Source: HKST-UBA85 sp035654775
Lineage (GTDB): Bacteria; Bacteroidota; Bacteroidia; Flavobacteriales; Flavobacteriaceae
NCBI GenBank assembly: GCA_035654775.1
Contig: DASRWB010000017.1
Span: 46,813 to 110,812 of the forward strand
Length of the DNA: 64,000 nt
Reading direction: 5' to 3'
Both the position numbers and the translations under genes were made by a program. Of this stretch, positions 17,140 through 27,224 are shown piece by piece; position 1 is the stretch's first letter; every line of letters starts with the position of its first letter. The notes under the pieces are model-generated. The model made no database searches, had not been told where the DNA came from, and worked only from the letters and a program-made list of their open reading frames with translations.

Positions 17140-17568
17140 TTACTTTTTGAGTTTATGATAATAAAAAGCAGGCAAAAGCAGTAAAAGCAGTATAGGCTGA
17201 ATCAAAAACCTGCGTATATTAAAAAACAGGTAATAGTCTTCTTTTCTTGGGTTCAATACAAAGTACAAAAAAACAACAATCAATACCAAATACGCAATAC
17301 CGTAAAGCACAGCCGAAAACCTAACGATGCTTAACTCCATAAAAACTAAAAAAATAATACCCAGTGAAAGTGCCGTATTTATCCCATACCTCAATGTGGT
17401 ATTTAACACCAGCTTTAGGGTTTCCTGTCTAGGAGAATCTATATACAAATAGTCGTTTTTAAAAAAAAGAAGGTATGGATCGTAAAATAAAAAATCTTCA
17501 AATTGCCTGACCATTGCCAGTAAAACAATCAAAAAAACAATGAGAATGTACCTAAGCGTTTTATTCAT
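17140..17568 (-). CDS. exosortase F system-associated membrane protein
   Basis: 142-residue protein with four predicted membrane segments (about 5-18, 50-75, 80-105, 113-135) and conserved FEDFLFYDP and NPRKEDYYLFFNIRRFLIQP segments. This is the partner that always accompanies XrtF in flavobacteria; its biochemical role is not known. It overlaps the 3' end of xrtF by 8 bases, so they form a translationally coupled pair. Confidence 0.85.
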   Translation of the reverse strand: MNKTLRYILIVFLIVLLAMVRQFEDFLFYDPYLLFFKNDYLYIDSPRQETLKLVLNTTLRYGINTALSLGIIFLVFMELSIVRFSAVLYGIAYLVLIVVFLYFVLNPRKEDYYLFFNIRRFLIQPILLLLLLPAFYYHKLKK

Positions 17569-18112
17569 TTTTTTTGTTTATTGTTGAAAACCATTTCACC
17601 CAAACCATCCATAAAACAAATACCAATCCGTAAATTACCAATGGAAAAATTACCGTATGCAATACATCTCTGCGCCAAGGGTAATGGTACAATCCTACAG
17701 AAAGAACAGCTATTCGTATAATATTTACTGCATAAATTAACACACTTCCTGAAAGCGCATAAAAAAATGTGGTTTTAGGTCTACCTGAAAAAGCTATTAA
17801 AAAAGAAACAAAAAGAATAATAACGCTAAGCGAATTGCATCCTTCTACTACGCGGGCTACAAACTTATTGTTAATTATTAATTTCATGGAAGGCTCATCA
17901 GGATGCATTTCCACTCTAGTTCGATACCCAAAAGCCTCAAGCAACGTTTCACTTTGTTTGGCTACCAAATGGGTGACATAATCGGGATAATATTTGGACC
18001 CTTTAGAAACGTTCAAATAAAAATTATACCCAATAGTTAACACACCATACACCAGCAAAAATGTAATTATAAATTTTAGTACTGATTTGTATTTTTTAAA
18101 AAGAGACTTCAA
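17561..18112 (-). CDS. xrtF: exosortase family protein XrtF
   Basis: Integral-membrane transpeptidase-like protein that cleaves C-terminal sorting signals, as PEP-CTERM exosortases do. The 183 residues have about five membrane segments and the full catalytic triad: Cys92 in VEGCNSLSV, Arg133 in NIIRIAVLS and His152 in RRDVLHTV. Its target motif is not obvious, and I see no protein in this window with a PEP-CTERM-like tail. It forms an operon with the gene after it. Confidence 0.9.
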   Translation of the reverse strand: MKSLFKKYKSVLKFIITFLLVYGVLTIGYNFYLNVSKGSKYYPDYVTHLVAKQSETLLEAFGYRTRVEMHPDEPSMKLIINNKFVARVVEGCNSLSVIILFVSFLIAFSGRPKTTFFYALSGSVLIYAVNIIRIAVLSVGLYHYPWRRDVLHTVIFPLVIYGLVFVLWMVWVKWFSTINKKNE

Positions 18113-18200
18113 TAAACATCATTTATTTAGTGTTAAATTTATATAAATTGAATACAGGAAAAGAAAACTTTTTAAATACTTTTGATAAAATTTTCAACAG

Positions 18201-18656
18201 ATGAATTTCCAGGTCTTAAAAACTGAAATAAAAAAAATAGTTACCCAACCCTTACTTACTAAAAATGAGCGTTTACAAAACATTTGCCAATTGTTAGAGC
18301 AACATGTTCCACATTACAACTGGGTAGGTTTTTATTTTAAAAATGGGGATAAAAATGAACTTAAATTAGGCCCGTATGTTGGAGAACCAACAGACCATAC
18401 CATTATTCCGTTTGGTAAAGGAATTTGTGGACAAGTCGCGGTTAGTAATAAAAACTTTGTGGTCCCTGATGTTTCTGCACAAAACAACTATATTGCTTGC
18501 AGCGTTAGTGTAAAAGCTGAAATTGTAATCCCCATTTTTGTCAATGGAGAAAACATTGGACAAATAGATATAGATTCCAATGTTCTCAACCCGTTTACTG
18601 AACAAGATGAACGCTTTCTGGAATTTGTTTGTAAACAGGTAAGTACTTTTTTGTAA
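18201..18656 (+). CDS. GAF-domain free methionine-R-sulfoxide reductase
   Basis: 151-residue single GAF domain (about 15-150) of the fRMsr type, which reduces free methionine-R-sulfoxide with thioredoxin. Two of the family cysteines are seen: Cys76 in FGKGICGQ and Cys100 in NYIACSVSVKAEIV. PIFVNGENIGQIDIDS is the conserved substrate-pocket strand. Only two of the three E. coli MsrC cysteines are evident, as in many homologs. It diverges from xrtF; a TACTTTTG box (18177-18184) is a possible -7 element close to its ATG. Confidence 0.8.
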   Translation: MNFQVLKTEIKKIVTQPLLTKNERLQNICQLLEQHVPHYNWVGFYFKNGDKNELKLGPYVGEPTDHTIIPFGKGICGQVAVSNKNFVVPDVSAQNNYIACSVSVKAEIVIPIFVNGENIGQIDIDSNVLNPFTEQDERFLEFVCKQVSTFL

Positions 18657-18662
18657 TTTCTT

Positions 18663-19910
18663 TTAAATCCCGGTTCTTATTGCTTCCACAGGATCTAGTT
18701 TTGAAGCCGAAATCGCCGGAATAATTCCCGATATTAACCCAATAAAGGTTGACAGCGCAAAACCAATAAAAATATTGGTAAAAGATAAAATAAACTCAAA
18801 ATCTCCGGCAAAATTTGAGGCTATTAACGAGGCAATCCAAACCAGAACAATCCCAATTAAACCACCAATAAAAGCCAGCACAATAGCTTCAAACAGAAAC
18901 TGAAACAAAATAAACCTGTTTTTGGCGCCCAACGATTTTTGAATCCCTATTAAATTGGTACGTTCCTTAACACTTACAAACATTATATTGGCAATGCCAA
19001 AGCCGCCGACAAGCAACGAAAAAGCACTGATAATCCAACCGGTCATATTAAGCACACTGATAATGCCATCTATAAAATCGGTTAACCCGGAGAGTTTATT
19101 TACAAAAAAATCATCCGGTTCTTCAGCCTTTAACCCTCGATAAACCCTGAGTTTTTGTTTAATTACCTCTTCCAAAGCACCTACATCTATTCCTCTTTCC
19201 GGACGTATCATAATCATTTCAGGTGCACTGAATTTTCCACCGGTATAAAATTGGCGCACAAAATTTACCGGTACAAAAGCTTTTTCATCCGGAGAGTCAA
19301 ACATTCCGCCATATTTTTTCAATACTCCTATAACTGTTAACTTCCTTCCATAAATTCTTACCGTTTTACCAATTGGATCTTCATTTTCAAATAAGTTTTC
19401 AGCCAGCGCATACCCAACTACAACCACGGGCGCACCTGTAACCGACTCCAACTCATTATAAAACCTTCCGTTAGACATTCCTAAATTGTCTATTTCCACA
19501 ATTTCATAGGTAACCGGAGTAACTTCAACATTGGCTATTAATTTATCCTGATACCGAACGTTCTGTCCACTTCCGAATATGGCATAAGCACTTGCCTGAA
19601 TTTTGGGGACATTGTCTTTTATAAATTCATATTCTTTGTATGTGGTTTGTGGAAAATTTTCGTATTGCCATCTGGGAACAGAGGTTGGCCCAAAAGAGTA
19701 CTTGCAAATGTACATTGTATTTTTATCCAGCCCGTCAAGATTGTCCTTTATACTTTTATCCAAAGAGTCTACCGCAGCCAAAACTGCTATAATGGAAAAA
19801 ATACCTACAGTTACCCCTAAAAGTGAGAGAAAAGTTCTGAGTTTGTTGTTACGCAGTGCATTTATTGCAAAACTAAAACTCTCTTTAAAAAGACGTAAGT
19901 AAACTAGCAT
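18663..19910 (-). CDS. MacB/FtsX-type ABC transporter permease
   Basis: 415-residue permease: N-terminal membrane segment (about 22-44, FLSLLGVTVGIFSIIAVLA), large periplasmic MacB_PCD domain (about 45-270), then three membrane segments of FtsX (about 290-310, 335-365, 380-405), ending in the typical DPVEAIRTGI. Such permeases need an ABC ATPase; none is adjacent, so the partner is encoded elsewhere. The stretch 19911-20059 upstream has a TATCTTTA -7-like box. Substrate (lipoprotein, peptide or drug) cannot be told. Confidence 0.88.
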   Translation of the reverse strand: MLVYLRLFKESFSFAINALRNNKLRTFLSLLGVTVGIFSIIAVLAAVDSLDKSIKDNLDGLDKNTMYICKYSFGPTSVPRWQYENFPQTTYKEYEFIKDNVPKIQASAYAIFGSGQNVRYQDKLIANVEVTPVTYEIVEIDNLGMSNGRFYNELESVTGAPVVVVGYALAENLFENEDPIGKTVRIYGRKLTVIGVLKKYGGMFDSPDEKAFVPVNFVRQFYTGGKFSAPEMIMIRPERGIDVGALEEVIKQKLRVYRGLKAEEPDDFFVNKLSGLTDFIDGIISVLNMTGWIISAFSLLVGGFGIANIMFVSVKERTNLIGIQKSLGAKNRFILFQFLFEAIVLAFIGGLIGIVLVWIASLIASNFAGDFEFILSFTNIFIGFALSTFIGLISGIIPAISASKLDPVEAIRTGI

Positions 19911-20031
19911 TCGGCAAGTATAAATTCATTAATTTGCAAGGTTAAAGATAGGACGTTTTGTTTAAACATTCGTTACAAAAAAAAGTTAAAAACTAATCCC
20001 TTGCATCTTTATTTTTTTCTTCTCAAATCCC

Positions 20032-20039
20032 TATTTTTG
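20032..20039 (+). promoter_or_regulatory. -7 element of purH promoter
   Basis: TATTTTTG fits TAnnTTTG and lies 20 bases before the purH ATG. No TTG at the proper distance; the nearest is 28 bases upstream. Confidence 0.35.
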
Positions 20040-20059
20040 CGGTTCAAACAGCACAATCC

Positions 20060-21592
20060 ATGACAACTACAAAACCTATCAAATCTGCTTTAATATCTGT
20101 ATTTAACAAAGAAGGTCTTGAACCCCTTGTAAAACAATTAAAAAAAACAGGTGTAACCATTTACTCAACCGGCGGCACGCAAACTTTCATTAACAATCTT
20201 GGTATAGATGTAGTTCCTGTAGAAGAAATTACTTCATATCCTTCCATTTTAGGCGGAAGAGTTAAAACTTTACACCCAAAAGTTTTTGGAGGTATTTTAA
20301 ACCGGCAAGACAATAAAAGTGATGTTGCTGAACTGGCTTCTTTTGAAATCCCGCAAATAGACCTAGTTATTGTAGACCTGTATCCTTTTGAAAAAACGGT
20401 AGCTTCCGGAGCAACAGCCGAAGAAATTATTGAAAAAATTGATATTGGTGGAATTTCTTTAATTCGTGCTGCTGCAAAAAACTACAAAGATGTAGTTTGT
20501 GTATCTTCCGTTCACGACTACGAAGAATTTTTAAACTTATTGGTATCAAAACACGGTGAAACTAGTCTGGACGACAGAAAACATTTTGCCACAAAAGCTT
20601 TTAACATATCCTCACATTACGATTCCGCTATTTTCAATTATTTCAACAAAGAAAACGAACTCACTTCATTAAAAATAAGTGAACCTTCAGGAAACGCCTT
20701 GCGTTATGGCGAAAACCCACACCAAAAAGGATATTTTTTTGGAGATTTTAACGACATGTTTACCAAACTACACGGAAAAGAACTAAGTTACAACAACCTG
20801 CTGGATATTGATGCCGCCGTAAACCTGATGAGCGAGTTTCAAAACGAAAAACCAACCTTTGCCATTCTAAAACACAACAACGCTTGCGGACTGGCACAAA
20901 GAGAAACTTTAAAACAAGCCTACCTAGACGCCTTAGCCGGCGATCCGGTTTCGGCTTTTGGCGGTATTTTAATAAGCAATACCGAAATAGATGCTGCAAC
21001 CGCCCGGGAAATCCATTCTCTGTTTTGCGAGGTGGTTATTGCACCTGCCTATACACCTGAAGCGCTTGCCGTTTTAAAAGAAAAAAAGAACCGAATTCTT
21101 TTGGTTTTAAATCATTACCACATGCCGCAAACCCTTGTAAGAAGTTGTCTGAACGGCTACTTGATTCAAGATAAAGATACAGCAACAGATACTGCCGAGA
21201 AACTTTCAAACGTGACAAACAATATTCCTTCTGAAAAAGAGTTAGAAGACTTATTGTTTGCCTCAAAAATTTGTAAACATACCAAATCAAATACTATCGT
21301 ATTGGCCAAAAACAAACAGCTATGTGCCAGTGGAACCGGACAAACCAGTCGCGTAGACGCCTTAAACCAAGCCATACACAAAGCCCAATCTTTTGGTTTT
21401 GATTTGCACGGTGCAGTAATGGCAAGCGATGCCTTTTTTCCGTTTCCAGATTGTGTTGAAATTGCAAAAAATGCCGGCATTAATGCCGTAATACAACCCG
21501 GCGGCTCCATTAAAGACCCATTAAGCATCACTTTTTGTAATGAAAATAATATGGCAATGGTATTTACAGGAACACGTCATTTTAAACATTAA
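20060..21592 (+). CDS. purH: bifunctional AICAR formyltransferase/IMP cyclohydrolase
   Basis: Last two steps of IMP synthesis in one 510-residue chain. The N-terminal MGS-like IMP cyclohydrolase domain (about 1-150) has STGGTQTF and GRVKTLHPKVFGGIL. The C-terminal AICAR transformylase (about 200-510) has the catalytic Lys-His pair in AILKHNNACGLA plus DPVSAFGG and a final AMVFTGTRHFKH. It stands alone as regards purine genes; the mre operon follows after 54 bases. Confidence 0.98.
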   Translation: MTTTKPIKSALISVFNKEGLEPLVKQLKKTGVTIYSTGGTQTFINNLGIDVVPVEEITSYPSILGGRVKTLHPKVFGGILNRQDNKSDVAELASFEIPQIDLVIVDLYPFEKTVASGATAEEIIEKIDIGGISLIRAAAKNYKDVVCVSSVHDYEEFLNLLVSKHGETSLDDRKHFATKAFNISSHYDSAIFNYFNKENELTSLKISEPSGNALRYGENPHQKGYFFGDFNDMFTKLHGKELSYNNLLDIDAAVNLMSEFQNEKPTFAILKHNNACGLAQRETLKQAYLDALAGDPVSAFGGILISNTEIDAATAREIHSLFCEVVIAPAYTPEALAVLKEKKNRILLVLNHYHMPQTLVRSCLNGYLIQDKDTATDTAEKLSNVTNNIPSEKELEDLLFASKICKHTKSNTIVLAKNKQLCASGTGQTSRVDALNQAIHKAQSFGFDLHGAVMASDAFFPFPDCVEIAKNAGINAVIQPGGSIKDPLSITFCNENNMAMVFTGTRHFKH

Positions 21593-21646
21593 TTTTATTA
21601 CATTTACAAGAATTGAATTTTAACCCTGATAAACTACATTAAACGC

Positions 21647-22675
21647 ATGGGATTTTTTGACTTCCTTACCGAGGAAATTGCCATAGACCTAGGAACTGCA
21701 AACACGTTAATTATTCACAACGACAAAGTTGTTGTAGATAGTCCTTCTATTGTTGCCCGAGATAGAATTTCCGGAAAAATTATTGCTGCTGGAAAAGAAG
21801 CTAGCATGATGCAAGGGAAAACTCACGAAAATATTAAAACCATCAGGCCGCTAAAAGATGGCGTAATTGCCGACTTTGATGCTAGTGAGCAAATGATAAG
21901 TATGTTTATTAAAAACATTCCCGCGCTTAAAAAGAAGCTTTTTACACCGGCCTTGCGTATGGTAATATGCATCCCTTCAGGAATAACCGAAGTAGAAATG
22001 CGTGCCGTAAAGGAAAGTGCCGAGCGCGTTAATGGAAAAGAAGTGTACCTTATTCATGAACCCATGGCTGCAGCTATTGGAATTGGTGTAGACATCATGC
22101 AACCTAAAGGAAATATGATTGTTGACATTGGCGGCGGTACTACCGAAATTGCAGTTATTGCGCTTGGCGGAATAGTGTGTGATAAATCGGTTAAAATTGC
22201 AGGCGATGTATTTACTAATGACATTATATACTACATGCGTACACAACACAACCTATATGTTGGTGAACGTACTGCAGAAAAAATAAAAATTCAAATAGGT
22301 GCAGCCACAGAAGATTTAGAGCTTCCTCCGGAAGACATGAGTGTTCAAGGTAGAGACTTACTCACCGGTAAACCTAAACAAGTACAAATATCGTTTAGGG
22401 AAATTGCCAAAGCTTTGGATAAATCCATTCTAAGAATTGAAGACGCCGTTATGGAAACGCTTTCACAAACACCACCGGAATTGGCTGCCGATATATACAA
22501 CACAGGTATTTATCTAGCCGGTGGCGGTTCAATGCTTAGAGGTTTGGATAAACGTTTATCACAAAAAACCGATTTGCCCGTTTATATTGCCGAAGATCCG
22601 TTGCGTGCCGTAGTAAGAGGAACAGGAATAACCTTAAAAAATTTACCTAAATACAAGAGCGTATTGATAAAATAG
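21647..22675 (+). CDS. mreB: rod shape-determining actin homolog MreB
   Basis: Actin-like filament that guides side-wall peptidoglycan synthesis. The 342 residues show EEIAIDLGTANTLI (phosphate 1), VDIGGGTTEIAVI (phosphate 2) and the adenosine motif GIYLAGGGSMLRG. First gene of the shape operon mreB-mreC-mreD-mrdA-rodA, with gaps or overlaps under 25 bases. Confidence 0.98.
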   Translation: MGFFDFLTEEIAIDLGTANTLIIHNDKVVVDSPSIVARDRISGKIIAAGKEASMMQGKTHENIKTIRPLKDGVIADFDASEQMISMFIKNIPALKKKLFTPALRMVICIPSGITEVEMRAVKESAERVNGKEVYLIHEPMAAAIGIGVDIMQPKGNMIVDIGGGTTEIAVIALGGIVCDKSVKIAGDVFTNDIIYYMRTQHNLYVGERTAEKIKIQIGAATEDLELPPEDMSVQGRDLLTGKPKQVQISFREIAKALDKSILRIEDAVMETLSQTPPELAADIYNTGIYLAGGGSMLRGLDKRLSQKTDLPVYIAEDPLRAVVRGTGITLKNLPKYKSVLIK

Positions 22676-22683
22676 CATAACCC

Positions 22684-23508
22684 ATGCAACAAATTATAAA
22701 CTTTATTTTAAGAAACCGAAGTTTTTTGTTGTTTGCTTTGTTGTTTGGAGTTTCGTTGTTTTTAACTATTCAATCACACACTTACCACAAGAGTAAATTC
22801 ATCAATTCGGCAAATTTTTTATCCGGAAATATTTATAAAACCACGCATGGTATTTCGCAATATTTTGACTTAAAAATACAGAACGAAATCCTGTCTGAAG
22901 AGAACAAAAAATTAAGACAATTGCTATATTCAAAGGACGCTGCCGACCCTGATTCCGTTTCATTAGACAGCTTTACTTATACATCTCCGTATAGATTCAG
23001 TAAAGCCTCGGTTATTAAAAACAGCTTCGGTTTGCTAAATAATTACATTACCCTTAACAAGGGTCAAAAAGATAGTGTTTATCAAGATTACGGTGTAATT
23101 TCATCCAATGGAATTGTGGGTATAGTAGATCAAACATCTGCTAAATTTTCACGGGTAATGTCCATTTTAAACTCCAAATCAAGAATAAATGCACAACTAA
23201 AGAAAACCAATCATTTTGGCACATTAAAATGGGAAGGAAAATCTCCCGAACTTGTTCAATTAGTTGATATCCCAAAACAAGCGCCTGTTCAAAAAGGGGA
23301 TACCATTATCACCGGCGGACGCTCGACGATCTTTCCAAAAGGAATTCCTATTGGAAGCGTAGTTTCTTTTGAAATGGACGAAACCGGGAATTACTTTATT
23401 GTACAAGTAAAGCTATTTAACGACATGACCAATTTAGGACATGTTTACATCATAAAAAACCTGGATACTGAAGAAATAAACACACTGGAAACCCAAAATG
23501 AACAGTAG
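22684..23508 (+). CDS. mreC: rod shape-determining protein MreC
   Basis: Bitopic membrane protein linking MreB to PBP2. The 274 residues have one membrane segment (about 12-30), a coiled coil (about 60-90) and a periplasmic beta domain with SSNGIVGIVDQTS, VQKGDTIITGG and FPKGIPIGSV. It overlaps mreD by 11 bases. Confidence 0.95.
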   Translation: MQQIINFILRNRSFLLFALLFGVSLFLTIQSHTYHKSKFINSANFLSGNIYKTTHGISQYFDLKIQNEILSEENKKLRQLLYSKDAADPDSVSLDSFTYTSPYRFSKASVIKNSFGLLNNYITLNKGQKDSVYQDYGVISSNGIVGIVDQTSAKFSRVMSILNSKSRINAQLKKTNHFGTLKWEGKSPELVQLVDIPKQAPVQKGDTIITGGRSTIFPKGIPIGSVVSFEMDETGNYFIVQVKLFNDMTNLGHVYIIKNLDTEEINTLETQNEQ

Positions 23509-24004
23509 TATAGGAATGCATATTACCCGATTTATACTTTTAGTCTTACTACAAGTGCTTATACTAAATCATATTAATTTCCTGAACTATATTAATCCCT
23601 ATGCATATCTGTTGTTTATTTTATTATACCCCATAAGCAACAATCGGCAGTTGTTTATTTTTATTTCATTTTTACTTGGGCTTACTATTGATTTGTTTTC
23701 AGATTCCGGCGGTATTCATGCAGCAGCCAGTGTTACCGCAGCCTATACTAGACCTTTATTTTTAAAATTTGCTTTCGGCACAAGTTATGAACATCAAACT
23801 GTAAAAATAAGCACTTCCGATTTTGGCCAACGCCTAACCTATTTCACCCTAGTTGTGGTTTTGCACCACTTGGTTTTGTTTAGTTTGGAAGTTTTTAGTT
23901 CATCACATATAATTTTAACCCTAAAAAAAACGTTATTTTCTAGTATTTTTACCATACTATTATGTTTAATTTTTACCGTTTTGTTTACTAGAAATACGAA
24001 ATGA
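23498..24004 (+). CDS. mreD: rod shape-determining protein MreD
   Basis: Hydrophobic inner-membrane protein of 168 residues with five to six segments. Sequence conservation is low in this family; the NHINFLNYINPYAYLLFILLYP stretch (written here as a segment at residues 24-45) and LLGLTIDLFSDSGGIHA fit MreD. Its place between mreC and PBP2, with overlaps on both sides, settles the call. Confidence 0.9.
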   Translation: MNSSIGMHITRFILLVLLQVLILNHINFLNYINPYAYLLFILLYPISNNRQLFIFISFLLGLTIDLFSDSGGIHAAASVTAAYTRPLFLKFAFGTSYEHQTVKISTSDFGQRLTYFTLVVVLHHLVLFSLEVFSSSHIILTLKKTLFSSIFTILLCLIFTVLFTRNTK

Positions 24005-25923
24005 GAAAACTTTTACTCTTTTCTATTATTATTGTTGTTGGCTTACTCTTTATAGCACGTTTATTTTACCTGCAAGTATATGAAGGAAAAATATACTCAC
24101 TAGACGAAGATAATGCAATTCGAAAAGTATTTCACTACCCAAAAAGAGGTTATGTCTATGACCGAAATGGCATACTGTTGGTAGCCAACCAACCTTCCTA
24201 TGATGTTATGGTAATCCCACGCGAGGTAGAACCACTGGACACATTAGAGTTCTGCAGATTGCTTAAAATCACCAAAGACCATTTTATAAAAACCTATGAG
24301 AAAGCCTACACCTATTCCCCTAGATTGCCTTCGGTTTTTATTCCGCATTTATCCAAAGAAGATTACGCCTATCTTTCAGAAAAGATGCGAAAGTATCATG
24401 GATTTTATATTCAAAAACGGTCTTTAAGACACTACCAAACAGAAATTGGGGCTAATGTTTTAGGCGACATTGGCGAAGTAAACATGAGAGACATTGCAAG
24501 CGACCCGTATTATAAAATAGGTGATTTAATAGGAAAACAAGGTATAGAACTGTCCTACGAAAAAGAACTTCGCGGTGTTAAAGGCATCAAATACATCCAA
24601 AAAGATCGTTTTAACAGAGACATTGGCGCCTACAAAAACGGAGCTTTTGATGTATCCCCAAAAGCCGGAAAAGACATCACCATTACCATAGATGCAACAC
24701 TACAAGCCTATGGCGAAAAATTGATGGAAAATAAACGAGGTGGAATTATAGCCATAGAGCCCGGTAGTGGAGAAATTCTGGCTATGGTTTCTGCACCTAG
24801 TTATAATCCCAATATTCTGGTAGGCAGAAAACGCTCGGCAAACTTCAATAAACTAATTAGAGACACCATCGCAAAACCATTGTTTGACCGAAGTTTACTG
24901 GCACAATATCCTCCGGGTTCACCCTTTAAGGTACTAAATGCCCTTATAGGACTTCAAGAAAATGTAACCACACCCGGCGAAACATACCCATGCAGAATGG
25001 GCTATTATTATAACGGCCGAAAACTTACCGGTTGTCATCATCACAGCAGTCCGGTAAATATGAATTCAGGCATTTATCATTCCTGTAATGCCTATTTTGT
25101 TAATTTGTACAGAAAAACCATAGACAAATACAACCATCCTTCTGAAGGCATGAATACCTGGAGTAAGCACGTAAAAAGCTTTGGTTTAGGTGAATTTTTA
25201 AATAATGATTTAGCCGTTGGAAGAAAAGGAAGAATCCCGGATGGAGATTATTATGACAGAGCCTATGGCAAAGGCAGATGGGCTTCAACCTATATCGTTT
25301 CAAATGCTATTGGACAAGGAGAAGTTGAAGCCACACCTATACAACTAACCAATATGATAGCCGCAATTGCCAACAGAGGTTACTATTATACACCTCATAT
25401 TATTAAATCTATTGAAGGAGACACCATTAACCCTCAGTTTACCATACCGAAACACACCACAATAGACAAACAGCATTTTGAGCCGGTAATTCAAGGCATG
25501 TTTGATGTTTACAACAAAGGAACCGCTTCCATGCTTAAAGTAGATGGTATCGAAATTTGTGGAAAAACAGGTACTGCTGAAAACTTTGTGAAAATTGATG
25601 GTAAAAAAACCCAGCTTACCGACCATTCCATTTTTGTGGCTTTTGCTCCAAAAGACAACCCAAAAATTGCCCTTGCGGTTTTTGTTGAAAATGGATATTG
25701 GGGAAGCAGATTTGCCGGTAAAATAGCCAGTTTAATGATTGAGAAATATTTAAAAAACGACATTACCCGAACAGATTTGGAAAACTGGATTCTGAATCAT
25801 ACACTAGAACACGAGTATGAAAAACCACATTCGGGTAAACCGTTTAAAATTAACAACGAATCTCGAATTTTAACCGTTAAAGAATACGAAGCCCAAAAAA
25901 ACAAACCCAAAGAAACCCTTTAA
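24001..25923 (+). CDS. mrdA: penicillin-binding protein 2 (elongasome transpeptidase)
   Basis: Class B PBP that cross-links peptidoglycan with RodA during elongation. 640 residues: membrane anchor (4-22), pedestal domain with YDRNGILLVANQPSYDV, and transpeptidase domain from about 230. Active-site motifs are SPFK (in QYPPGSPFKVLNALI), SCN (in SGIYHSCNAYF) and KTG (in EICGKTGTAEN). It overlaps mreD by 4 bases; rodA follows after 20. Confidence 0.97.
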   Translation: MRKLLLFSIIIVVGLLFIARLFYLQVYEGKIYSLDEDNAIRKVFHYPKRGYVYDRNGILLVANQPSYDVMVIPREVEPLDTLEFCRLLKITKDHFIKTYEKAYTYSPRLPSVFIPHLSKEDYAYLSEKMRKYHGFYIQKRSLRHYQTEIGANVLGDIGEVNMRDIASDPYYKIGDLIGKQGIELSYEKELRGVKGIKYIQKDRFNRDIGAYKNGAFDVSPKAGKDITITIDATLQAYGEKLMENKRGGIIAIEPGSGEILAMVSAPSYNPNILVGRKRSANFNKLIRDTIAKPLFDRSLLAQYPPGSPFKVLNALIGLQENVTTPGETYPCRMGYYYNGRKLTGCHHHSSPVNMNSGIYHSCNAYFVNLYRKTIDKYNHPSEGMNTWSKHVKSFGLGEFLNNDLAVGRKGRIPDGDYYDRAYGKGRWASTYIVSNAIGQGEVEATPIQLTNMIAAIANRGYYYTPHIIKSIEGDTINPQFTIPKHTTIDKQHFEPVIQGMFDVYNKGTASMLKVDGIEICGKTGTAENFVKIDGKKTQLTDHSIFVAFAPKDNPKIALAVFVENGYWGSRFAGKIASLMIEKYLKNDITRTDLENWILNHTLEHEYEKPHSGKPFKINNESRILTVKEYEAQKNKPKETL

Positions 25924-25943
25924 CGTTTAAAACAAAAAACCTA

Positions 25944-27221
25944 ATGAACAGAGAACGAAGAGGCTTAAATTTTGATTGGATTACCATTATTTTATTTTTA
26001 CTACTGGTAGGTTTTGGCTATCTCAATATCCTTTCAGCCTCATCCAGTGGTGAAATAATTAATTATTTTGACTTTTCTACTTCCTACGGAAAACAATTGG
26101 TATTTATTCTTTTCACTTTTTTGCTTATTATTTTACTTCTTTCCATAGAAGCAAAATTTTATGAACGCTTTGCCAGTATTATATATTTGGTCTCAATGCT
26201 TTCTCTTGTTGGTTTATTCTTCTTCGGAAAAAATGTAAATGGAGCCACTGCCTGGTATGCTATAGGTGGTATGACCATTCAACCCAGTGAGTTTGCCAAA
26301 TTTGCAACTGCACTTGCCGTAGCTAAATATATTAGCGACCTACAAACCAACATCCATGAGTTTAAACATCAACTTCGCGTTTCTCTTATTTTGCTTATTC
26401 CCGCTATACTTATTGCCTTACAACCCGATGCCGGAAGTGCTTTGGTTTACGGTTCTTTCTTTTTTGTTTTCTATCGCGAAGGTATTCCTCAAATTTATCT
26501 TACCATAGGGTTTATACTCTTGTTACTTGCTATTTCGTCATTAAAATTTTTACCCATTCCAACACTACTCGTTTCAACTGTACTTGTTTTTTTGCATTAT
26601 TTTTTAATCCGAAAAAAAAGAAAAAAAATCTACCAGCCTATTCTTTTAGTTTTGGCTTTTGCCTGTATATCTTTTGGTGTACGGTATTTTTATACAGACA
26701 TTATTCCTTCACATCAACGCGACCGAATTACCATTTGGTTACGACTGGAAAAAGATCCGATAGTCTTGGAAAAAATGAAACAAAGTATTTCCTATAACTT
26801 AAACGAATCGGAAAAAGCCATAAGTTCCGGCGGTTTAACCGGTAAAGGGTTTATGGAAGGTACGCGAACGATTGGAAATTTTGTACCGGAACAACATACA
26901 GATTATATATTCAGTACGGTAGGAGAAGAATGGGGTTTTGTAGGCAGCAGTTTGGTTATTGTGGTTTTTGTGTTGTTGCTCTTACGAATAATTCATCTGG
27001 CGGAGCTTCAAAAATCCCAATTTAGCAGAGTTTATGGTTATAGTGTGGCTTCCATTCTCTTTTTTCATTTTATGATTAATATAGGAATGGTTATGGGTTT
27101 AATTCCTACCATCGGTATTCCTTTACCTTTTTTCAGCTACGGAGGTTCAGGACTTTGGGCATTTACACTACTGCTTTTTATTTTTATAAAACTGGACGCC
27201 AATAAAATAAATGAATGGTAA
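25944..27221 (+). CDS. rodA: rod shape-determining SEDS glycosyltransferase RodA
   Basis: Membrane peptidoglycan polymerase of the SEDS family working with PBP2. 425 residues, about ten membrane segments; conserved MTIQPSEFAKFA, LIALQPDAGSALVYGSFFF, and the extracellular EQHTDYIFSTVGEEWGFVGS with the catalytic Asp region, and PLPFFSYGGSGLW. Last gene of the mre operon; it converges on gldC with a 3-base gap and no terminator hairpin between them. Confidence 0.97.
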   Translation: MNRERRGLNFDWITIILFLLLVGFGYLNILSASSSGEIINYFDFSTSYGKQLVFILFTFLLIILLLSIEAKFYERFASIIYLVSMLSLVGLFFFGKNVNGATAWYAIGGMTIQPSEFAKFATALAVAKYISDLQTNIHEFKHQLRVSLILLIPAILIALQPDAGSALVYGSFFFVFYREGIPQIYLTIGFILLLLAISSLKFLPIPTLLVSTVLVFLHYFLIRKKRKKIYQPILLVLAFACISFGVRYFYTDIIPSHQRDRITIWLRLEKDPIVLEKMKQSISYNLNESEKAISSGGLTGKGFMEGTRTIGNFVPEQHTDYIFSTVGEEWGFVGSSLVIVVFVLLLLRIIHLAELQKSQFSRVYGYSVASILFFHFMINIGMVMGLIPTIGIPLPFFSYGGSGLWAFTLLLFIFIKLDANKINEW

Positions 27222-27224
27222 GGT

